The notes under the pieces were generated by a model, which was not told the DNA's origin, did not search any database, and worked only from the letters and a program-made list of their open reading frames with translations. 5,448 nucleotides of DNA from an uncultured Gluconobacter sp. GTDB lineage: Bacteria > Pseudomonadota > Alphaproteobacteria > Acetobacterales > Acetobacteraceae. Location of the stretch: NCBI GenBank assembly GCA_937880175.1, contig CALFLO010000084.1, positions 1 to 5,448 of the forward strand, written 5' to 3'. This document shows, one piece after another, positions 1-4,416 of this stretch; the first letter of the stretch is position 1; each line of letters begins with the position of its first letter. Position numbers and translations under genes: made by a program.

Positions 1-1037
1 GCGGTGTTGATCTCGTTGGGGGTCTCGCCCGCGTGGAGGCGTTCGAGCGCGGCCCAGGCGACCATGACCGCATTGTCCGTGCACAGGCGCAGGGGCGGGG
101 CGAAGAAGGGGATGTCGTGATTTGCGGCGACCTGTTCGAGGGCGTGGCGCAGGGTTTTGTTGGCGGCCACACCGCCTGCGACGACCAGGGCCGTGGCGTT
201 CGGGCTGAGAGCGAGGGCGTGTTCGGCGCGGTCGGCCATCACGTCCGCGACGGCGCGCTGGAAGGAGGCGGCGACATCTGCGGCGAACTGTCGCGGAAGG
301 GCATCGCGGCTGCCGGTCGGGTCCTGCGTGTCGATCAGGCGGCTGACGGCGGTTTTCAGGCCCGAGAACGAGAAATCGCAGCCTTCGCGGCCCTTGAGCG
401 GGCGGGGGAGCGGGTAGGCGTCGTCGCGGCCTTCGGTGGCGAGTTTTTCCAGAGCCGGGCCGCCGGGCCAGCCGAGGCCGAGCATTTTGGCGACCTTGTC
501 GAAGGCTTCACCCGCAGCGTCGTCGATCGTGCCGCCGAGGCGGACATAACGGCCGGTTTCCTCGACCGAGACGCACTGGCAGTGGCCGCCCGAGACCAGC
601 ATCGTCAGATAGGGGAAGTGCAGATCCGCGCTGAGGCCGGGGAGGCGCGGGGTGAGGATATGGGCCTCGATATGGTTCACGGCCACGAAGGGGCGGTGCA
701 GCGCCATGGCCAGTCCCTTGGCGTAGGAACTGCCGACGATCAGGCCGCCGATCAGGCCGGGGCCGGTCGTGCCCGCGAAAGTGTCGATGTCGGCCAGCGT
801 CAGGGAGGCTTTTTTCAGCACTTCCGCCACCAGCGCGGGCAAGGCGTCCAGATGGGCGCGGGCCGCGATTTCCGGGACAACGCCGCCGAGAATGGCGTGG
901 TCGGTCTGGGAGAGGACGCCTTCGGCCAAGATCGTGCCGTCGTATGCGAGGATGGCGCAGGCCGTATCGTCGCAGGAGGTTTCGATGGCCAGAAGGGGGC
1001 GTGTGGACGCGGATGGAGAAGTGGCGGGGGCTGACAT
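1..1037 (-). CDS. tsaD: tRNA N6-adenosine threonylcarbamoyltransferase TsaD (3' end outside window)
   Basis: This is the catalytic subunit of the cytoplasmic complex that transfers the threonylcarbamoyl group from threonylcarbamoyl-AMP to A37 of ANN-decoding tRNAs (t6A). The frame is open for 345 codons and runs off the window. Motifs seen in order are AIETSCDDTA (about residues 17-26), the metal-binding HIEAH with His122 and His126, TMLVSGGH, the IDDAAGEAFDK loop, FSFSGLKTAV, VAGGVAAN, and CTDNAVM with the third metal ligand Asp321. Family members are about 340 residues with a short tail after this point, so probably only 10-20 residues are missing. The N-terminus carries an Ala/Ser/Pro-rich leader of about 14 residues before the first strand. 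An alternative in-frame ATG lies at 1064 (MTDSAIIRAMSAPA); I chose 1037 because AAGAG lies just upstream and the longer start would sit inside an inverted repeat. It is divergent from hemC. The family call is firm; the start is less so. Confidence 0.96.
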   Translation of the reverse strand, partial: MSAPATSPSASTRPLLAIETSCDDTACAILAYDGTILAEGVLSQTDHAILGGVVPEIAARAHLDALPALVAEVLKKASLTLADIDTFAGTTGPGLIGGLIVGSSYAKGLAMALHRPFVAVNHIEAHILTPRLPGLSADLHFPYLTMLVSGGHCQCVSVEETGRYVRLGGTIDDAAGEAFDKVAKMLGLGWPGGPALEKLATEGRDDAYPLPRPLKGREGCDFSFSGLKTAVSRLIDTQDPTGSRDALPRQFAADVAASFQRAVADVMADRAEHALALSPNATALVVAGGVAANKTLRHALEQVAANHDIPFFAPPLRLCTDNAVMVAWAALERLHAGETPNEINT

Positions 1038-1057
1038 GGCTCTTATTATGGCCGAGT

Positions 1058-1074
1058 CTGTCATATCATGACAG
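1058..1074. promoter_or_regulatory. Inverted repeat in the tsaD/hemC divergent region
   Basis: CTGTCAT, ATC, ATGACAG: perfect 7-bp arms around a 3-bp centre, placed between the divergently transcribed tsaD and hemC. The symmetry and position fit an operator for a dimeric regulator, but no regulator is known from the window. A TATCAT hexamer (1064-1069, five of six matches to a -10 box) lies inside it, though I find no convincing -35 box at the right distance. On the minus strand a CATAAT hexamer (1050-1045) is another -10 candidate, also without a good -35. Function is inferred only. Confidence 0.35.
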
Positions 1075-1104
1075 TCCCGTGTGAATGGGCTAAAGCTGCC
1101 GCTC

Positions 1105-2154
1105 ATGAACGCTCCCGTCCTGCCTTCCGAGGCGCTCCAGAGAGTCGCCGCGGAAGCCGTCCGCCGCTCCCATGCCGCTGAGCCGCCTACCGGCCGCAAG
1201 CTCCCTCTTCGTGTCGGGTCGCGGGCGTCTCCGCTGGCGCTGGTCCAGACGCGGAACTTTCTCACGCGACTGACGCGGTTCTGCCCCGTTCTGCGCGATA
1301 TGGGGGCGTTTCAGGAATACCAGATCAGCACCGAGGGCGATCGCAATCAGGCGCAGCGTCTGGCGGAAATCGGGGGCAAGGGTCTCTTTGCCAAGGAAAT
1401 CCATGAGGCGCTGGTGGCCGGGCGGATCGATTTCGCGGTCCACAGCCTCAAGGATCTGGAAACCAACCTGCCGCCGGGGCTTGTGCTGGCGTGTACGCTC
1501 AAGCGCGAAGATGCGCGTGATGCGCTGATCCTGCGGGACCGGACCGTGACGGTGGATCCGGAGCGGCCTTATGACTGTCTGCCCCAAGGAGCGCTGATCG
1601 GCTGTGCGTCCGTGCGGCGTCAGGCGCAGATGCTGCATGTTCGGCCGGATCTGCGGTTCTGTCTGCTGCGGGGCAATGTCCAGACCCGTCTGGACAAGCT
1701 GCGGGCCGGAGCCTGCGATGCGACGCTTCTGGCGCTGGCCGGATTGCGGCGTCTGGGCATGGAAGACCGGGTTGATGTTGTGTTTGAGCCGCATCAGATG
1801 CTTCCGGCTTCAGGGCAGGGCATTGTGGGCGTGACGGTTCGTGAGAGCGATCTGGAACTGCGCGAGCTGCTCTCCGCGATCGAGGATCCGGAAGCGCGTG
1901 CGGTTTCGACGGCCGAGCGTGCGCTTCTGGCGGAACTGGACGGATCGTGCCGGACGCCGATTGGCGGGTATGCCCGGATCGAGCACGGTGTGCTGAAGCT
2001 TACGGGGATGATTGCGAGCGAAGACGGGACGTTCCTGCTGCGTCGCGAGATCGAGGGTGCGCCGCTTGAGGCCGCACGGATGGGCACCGAGCTTGCGGAC
2101 GAACTTCGCCGCGATACGCCGGCCCATATTTTTGAAGACATGAGGCGTCCCTGA
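1105..2154 (+). CDS. hemC: Hydroxymethylbilane synthase (porphobilinogen deaminase)
   Basis: This cytoplasmic enzyme of tetrapyrrole synthesis polymerises four porphobilinogen molecules into hydroxymethylbilane, using a covalently bound dipyrromethane cofactor. Visible signatures, numbered from the ATG at 1105, are LRVGSRASPLALVQ near residues 35-48, GGKGLFAKEIHEAL, AVHSLKDL with the catalytic aspartate at 117, ASVRRQAQ, LRGNVQTRLDKL, LPASGQGIVGV, and DGSCRTPIGGYA with cofactor-attachment cysteine 282. Length from this start is 349 residues, longer than the usual 310-320 because of an Ala/Arg-rich N-terminal extension of about 35 residues. A GTG at 1081 would add eight more residues (MNGLKLPL); ATG at 1105 is preferred, although neither has a strong Shine-Dalgarno site. 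hemD follows directly and takes the product of this enzyme. The stop codon overlaps the proposed hemD start. Family call is firm. Confidence 0.97.
   Translation: MNAPVLPSEALQRVAAEAVRRSHAAEPPTGRKLPLRVGSRASPLALVQTRNFLTRLTRFCPVLRDMGAFQEYQISTEGDRNQAQRLAEIGGKGLFAKEIHEALVAGRIDFAVHSLKDLETNLPPGLVLACTLKREDARDALILRDRTVTVDPERPYDCLPQGALIGCASVRRQAQMLHVRPDLRFCLLRGNVQTRLDKLRAGACDATLLALAGLRRLGMEDRVDVVFEPHQMLPASGQGIVGVTVRESDLELRELLSAIEDPEARAVSTAERALLAELDGSCRTPIGGYARIEHGVLKLTGMIASEDGTFLLRREIEGAPLEAARMGTELADELRRDTPAHIFEDMRRP
2142..2153 (+). promoter_or_regulatory. Proposed ribosome binding site and CTG start of hemD
   Basis: GAGG at 2142-2145 lies five bases before CTG at 2151-2153. That codon overlaps the hemC stop in the tetranucleotide CTGA, a layout analogous to the ATGA overlap seen in translationally coupled operons. 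No ATG, GTG or TTG lies in the hemD frame between its upstream stop (TGA at 2133-2135) and the GTG at 2190, which would start inside the conserved VLVTRPEPG motif. Initiation at CTG is therefore inferred, not demonstrated. Confidence 0.45.
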
Positions 2155-2837
2155 CGCTTAGCCGTCCTGAGCCGGGCCGTGCTGTTCTGGTGACCCGGCC
2201 GGAGCCCGGATTGTCCGCGACCATGGCGGATGTCCGGGCCCTCGGCTGGGATGCGGTGGCGTGTCCGATGCTGGACATCACGACATTTGAGCCTGTTGCG
2301 CCCGGCGTGTTCAGCGCTGTGCTGCTGACGAGTGCGAATGCGCTGCCTGCACTGCGAGACTGGCCGAGGGATCGGCTGGTGGTTGCGGTGGGAGCGCAGA
2401 CGGCGGCGCGGGTGCGGCAGGCCGGGTTCGTGACTGTTGCGGCGGCGGACGGGGATGCGCGGGCTCTGGCAGCGTTCTGTCGGGCGCAAGGCATTACGGG
2501 CGCGGATGTGCTGCTGGCCAGTGGCGAGGGCTATGGCGTGGAGCTGGCGCGGGAGCTCGGTGTGCAGCGCGTCGAGGTCTATGCGGCCTGCAAGCGCGAA
2601 GCTCTGGCTGCGGAGGCGGCTCAGGCGCTGCGGGACGGGCGAGTCGAGGCTGTTCTGCTGTATTCGGGAAAGACGGCGGAGGCGTTCAGGAATGCGCTCG
2701 GGGCCGAAGAGGTGACGGCGCTGTCTGCCGTGCGGGCGCTCTGTCTGTCAGAGGCCATTGCCGCGCGCCTGAACCCGAAGGAGTGGCGCGCGGTGATGTG
2801 GCCCGATCCGCTGAAGCAGCTCGGGCCGGCAGTCTGA
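2151..2837 (+). CDS. hemD: Uroporphyrinogen-III synthase, probable CTG start
   Basis: The product closes and inverts ring D of hydroxymethylbilane to give uroporphyrinogen III, the branch point to heme, siroheme and cobalamin. The family is poorly conserved, but its typical pattern is present: RAVLVTRPEPG at the N-terminus, LLTSANAL, VVAVGAQTAARVRQAGF, VLLASGEGYG, VEVYAACKREAL, VEAVLLYSGKTAEAF, ALCLSEAIAARL and a C-terminal AVMWPDP segment. From the CTG the protein is 228 residues, near the usual 230-250. A start at the GTG of 2190 gives 215 residues but removes the first beta strand (RAVLV), so the earlier start is preferred. Position directly after hemC supports the assignment independently. 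The stop codon abuts the stop of the opposing secB gene with no spacer. The gene identity is well supported; the start is not settled. Confidence 0.9.
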   Translation: MTLSRPEPGRAVLVTRPEPGLSATMADVRALGWDAVACPMLDITTFEPVAPGVFSAVLLTSANALPALRDWPRDRLVVAVGAQTAARVRQAGFVTVAAADGDARALAAFCRAQGITGADVLLASGEGYGVELARELGVQRVEVYAACKREALAAEAAQALRDGRVEAVLLYSGKTAEAFRNALGAEEVTALSAVRALCLSEAIAARLNPKEWRAVMWPDPLKQLGPAV

Positions 2838-2841
2838 TCAG
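2834..2841. other. Abutting convergent stop codons in palindrome CTGATCAG
   Basis: The hemD stop TGA (2835-2837) and the secB stop, TGA on the minus strand (2840-2838), lie directly side by side, forming TGATCA inside the 8-bp palindrome CTGATCAG. There is no intergenic base and no GC-rich hairpin with a T-run around the junction, so each transcript must end within the opposing gene or be ended by other means. Confidence 0.9.
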
Positions 2842-3359
2842 GCTTCGCCAGCGGGTTCCGGGAACTGCTGGGCGCGCTTGGCCTGCCACAGGGCAACGAA
2901 GTCGATCGGCTGCAGAACGACGGGCGGGAAGCCGCCGTCACGCGTGACATCGCTGACGATGGCGCGGACATACGGGAAGATCAGGCGCGGAACTTCAACC
3001 AGCAGGATCGGCTCGACGAGTTCCTGCGGCGGGTTGTTCAGCGTCACGACGGCGGCGTAGGTCAGTTCGGCGATGAACACCGTGCGACCGGCCTGCCCAC
3101 CTTCCTGTGCGGGCGGCTCGGCAGCTTCGGCGCGGACGGCCAGAGCGACTTCATAGACGGCCTGGTCTTCTTCCAGACGGTTGGCCTGGACGTCGATGTT
3201 GACGGAAATCTGCGGGGCAGAGCGCAGGGTTGCGAAGATCGAGGCGCCAGCCGGGACTTCGAAGGACAGGTCCTTGGTGTACTGCAGGTTGATGGCCAGC
3301 GGCATGGCCGGCACGTTTTCCTGGCCCAGGGCGGCGTTGTCGGGGGTGGTCTCTGACAT
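2838..3359 (-). CDS. secB: Protein-export chaperone SecB
   Basis: SecB is a cytosolic homotetrameric chaperone that holds secretory precursors unfolded and delivers them to SecA. The 173-residue protein shows the family core: INLQYTKDLSFEVP (residues 23-36), QISVNIDVQANRL, the acidic LEEDQAVYEVALAV (62-75), FIAELTYAAV (95-104), and the hallmark VPRLIFPYVRAIVSDVTRDG followed by GFPPVVLQPIDFVALW ending at residue 158. Between two central strands is a Pro/Gln/Gly-rich loop (about 78-91, AEAAEPPAQEGGQAG) that seems longer than in typical members. The ATG at 3359 is preceded by GGAGA (3368-3364) at good spacing, supporting this start. It is divergent from the Tim44-like gene, a neighbourhood common in alphaproteobacteria, and convergent with hemD. 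Confidence 0.97.
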   Translation of the reverse strand: MSETTPDNAALGQENVPAMPLAINLQYTKDLSFEVPAGASIFATLRSAPQISVNIDVQANRLEEDQAVYEVALAVRAEAAEPPAQEGGQAGRTVFIAELTYAAVVTLNNPPQELVEPILLVEVPRLIFPYVRAIVSDVTRDGGFPPVVLQPIDFVALWQAKRAQQFPEPAGEA

Positions 3360-3363
3360 ACAG

Positions 3364-3368
3364 TCTCC
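3364..3368 (-). promoter_or_regulatory. Shine-Dalgarno site of secB
   Basis: GGAGA on the minus strand, four bases before the ATG at 3359. It fixes the secB start and is the clearest ribosome binding site in the window. Confidence 0.7.
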
Positions 3369-3400
3369 GGTTCCGCAGGGGTGTGGCCCATGACGGACAT

Positions 3401-3415
3401 CGATTGGAACGATTG
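3401..3415. repeat. Short direct repeat upstream of secB
   Basis: CGATTG occurs at 3401-3406 and again at 3410-3415, a 9-bp period, within the presumed secB leader or promoter region. It may be a binding site for a regulator on one helix face, or chance; nothing further supports a role. Confidence 0.25.
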
Positions 3416-3437
3416 CGATCTCTCGGCGGTAGCATGA

Positions 3438-3474
3438 TGTCCGCTGTCCGCCAAGACACGCTTCTGGCGGACAG
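3438..3474. repeat. 10-bp perfect inverted repeat in the secB/Tim44 divergent region
   Basis: CTGTCCGCCA (3444-3453) and its exact complement TGGCGGACAG (3465-3474) are separated by 11 bases. The left arm is also part of a tandem direct repeat, TGTCCGC twice (3438-3444 and 3445-3451), so two alternative pairings with the single right arm are possible. Neither strand has a T-run after the stem, so it is not a standard intrinsic terminator. An operator, or a hairpin in the leader of one of the flanking genes, is more likely. The 193-bp region 3360-3552 contains no gene that I can support. Confidence 0.5.
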
Positions 3475-3478
3475 ATGG

Positions 3479-3507
3479 TTGAGATCGGAGGGATTGCACC
3501 CTATCTG
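3479..3507 (+). promoter_or_regulatory. Weak candidate promoter for the Tim44-like gene
   Basis: TTGAGA (3479-3484) and TATCTG (3502-3507) are separated by 17 bases. The -35 hexamer is good (five of six) but the -10 hexamer matches only TAT. The spacing and the position about 45 bases before the ATG are reasonable. The -10 hexamer overlaps the left arm of the inverted repeat at 3503-3520. Confidence 0.25.
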
Positions 3508-3520
3508 TAGGTCAACAGAT
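3503..3520. promoter_or_regulatory. Inverted repeat ATCTGT/ACAGAT upstream of the Tim44-like gene
   Basis: ATCTGT (3503-3508) and ACAGAT (3515-3520) are perfect complements around a 6-bp spacer. A third copy of ACAGAT occurs at 3471-3476, overlapping the larger upstream inverted repeat. The position between a candidate -10 and the start codon would suit a repressor site. This is a pattern observation only. Confidence 0.3.
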
Positions 3521-3552
3521 CTTTCACCGAACACTGCGAAACACAGGGCTTC

Positions 3553-4353
3553 ATGTCTTCTGACGACATCCATCTCCCCGCTGGTCTCATGGCGCATGCG
3601 GGTCATTATTTTCCCTGGGACCTTGTGGTCCTGTTCGTGCTCGCGGTGGCGCTGGGGGTGAGGCTGTACCGTGTTCTTGGCCGTCGCGTCGGGATGCAGG
3701 GCGTACGGCAGGAGCGCCCCGGGGCCGGGCCGTTTGGTCGTGGCGCGCCCAAGGGGGCGGCGTCTGATGCCACGCGTCCCAGCGCTCCACCGCCGCTGCC
3801 GGGACAGGCTGGGGGGAAAGCTGCTGCCGCGGCAGGGACGTTCGATCAGGCGGCGCCGGAGGTGGAATATGAAATTCCTGCTTCCGCAACGCGGGTTGGC
3901 ACGGTTCTGAGCGAGATCGGGGCTGTTTTTCCGGGGTTTTCGCCTGATGGTTTCCTCAAGGAAGCGGAAGGGACGTTCCGGCAGGTGGTTCCGGCTTTTG
4001 CGGTCGGGGACCGGACCGTGCTCGAAAAGCTGCTGACGCCGGCTGCTCTGGGGGATTTTTCCGCAGCAATCGATGCGCGTGTTGAGGCAGGCGAGACGCA
4101 GCGGAGCGATCTGCGCGGGATCGAGAGCCTGTCCATTCTGGATGCGATGCTGCTGTCGGGCCAGGACGGCACGCGGACAGGCCGAGTCGAGGTGAGGATC
4201 GTGTCGCGTCAGGTGAATATTCTGACGGATCGTCAGGGTGAGCCGCTGGTCGGGACTGAGGCCGTGACCGAGTTCCACGACATGTGGATGTTCGAGCGCG
4301 TGGCGGGTCAGTCCGATGCGCGGTGGCGTCTGTCGGCATCCTGTCCGGCCTGA
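3553..4353 (+). CDS. Tim44-like domain, membrane-anchored protein
   Basis: This 266-residue protein has the layout of bacterial Tim44-like proteins: one N-terminal transmembrane segment (about residues 23-39, DLVVLFVLAVALGVRLY) followed by basic RVLGRR, then a Gly/Pro/Ala-rich linker (about 47-100), then a Tim44-like domain (about 105-264) with FLKEAEGTFRQVVPAFAVGD, LEKLLTPAALGDFSAAIDAR, VNILTDRQGEP and a C-terminal EFHDMWMFERV...WRLSASCPA strand region. By topology and family the domain should lie in the cytoplasm with an inner-membrane anchor. Homologues in alphaproteobacteria are related to the mitochondrial inner-membrane import subunit Tim44; their bacterial role is not well defined. Start ATG has AGGG at 3545-3548. 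The N-terminus before the membrane segment, about 20 residues, is longer than usual; Met13 is an alternative start. It lies between secB and mltA, as in many alphaproteobacteria, which suggests an envelope-biogenesis role. Confidence 0.88.
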   Translation: MSSDDIHLPAGLMAHAGHYFPWDLVVLFVLAVALGVRLYRVLGRRVGMQGVRQERPGAGPFGRGAPKGAASDATRPSAPPPLPGQAGGKAAAAAGTFDQAAPEVEYEIPASATRVGTVLSEIGAVFPGFSPDGFLKEAEGTFRQVVPAFAVGDRTVLEKLLTPAALGDFSAAIDARVEAGETQRSDLRGIESLSILDAMLLSGQDGTRTGRVEVRIVSRQVNILTDRQGEPLVGTEAVTEFHDMWMFERVAGQSDARWRLSASCPA

Positions 4354-4373
4354 TTGCCGTTGCCGGATTTTTT
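4344..4373 (+). terminator. Terminator-like hairpin with T6 after the Tim44-like gene
   Basis: TCCGGC (4344-4349) pairs with GCCGGA (4362-4367) across a 12-base loop that includes the Tim44-like gene's stop codon, and six T residues follow (4368-4373). The stem is short and the loop long, so termination would probably be partial. It would lower, rather than block, expression of mltA 44 bases downstream. A weaker four-base alternative stem (4346-4349 with 4356-4359) competes with it. Confidence 0.4.
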
Positions 4374-4416
4374 ATTTCCTGCCTGAGTTTTCTGTTTCGA
4401 GTTTTTTGCCGGTCCG

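Noticed and set aside
33..1034. Long plus-strand reading frame of 333 codons opposite tsaD
   Set aside because: It is antisense to a complete set of TsaD motifs, its translation is low-complexity Gly/Arg/Ala-rich with no recognisable domain, and long antisense frames are expected in high-GC DNA.
1090..1794. Minus-strand frame of 234 codons opposite hemC
   Set aside because: Antisense shadow of hemC; no recognisable protein and no ribosome binding site.
3444..3474. Intrinsic terminator at the 10-bp inverted repeat
   Set aside because: No T-run follows the stem on either strand, and the site lies between divergent 5' ends where no transcript should end.
3151..4278. Minus-strand frame of 375 codons covering part of secB, the divergent region and the Tim44-like gene
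   Set aside because: The translation is Arg/Pro/His-rich without domains, overlaps two well-supported genes and spans their promoter region; it is a composition artefact.
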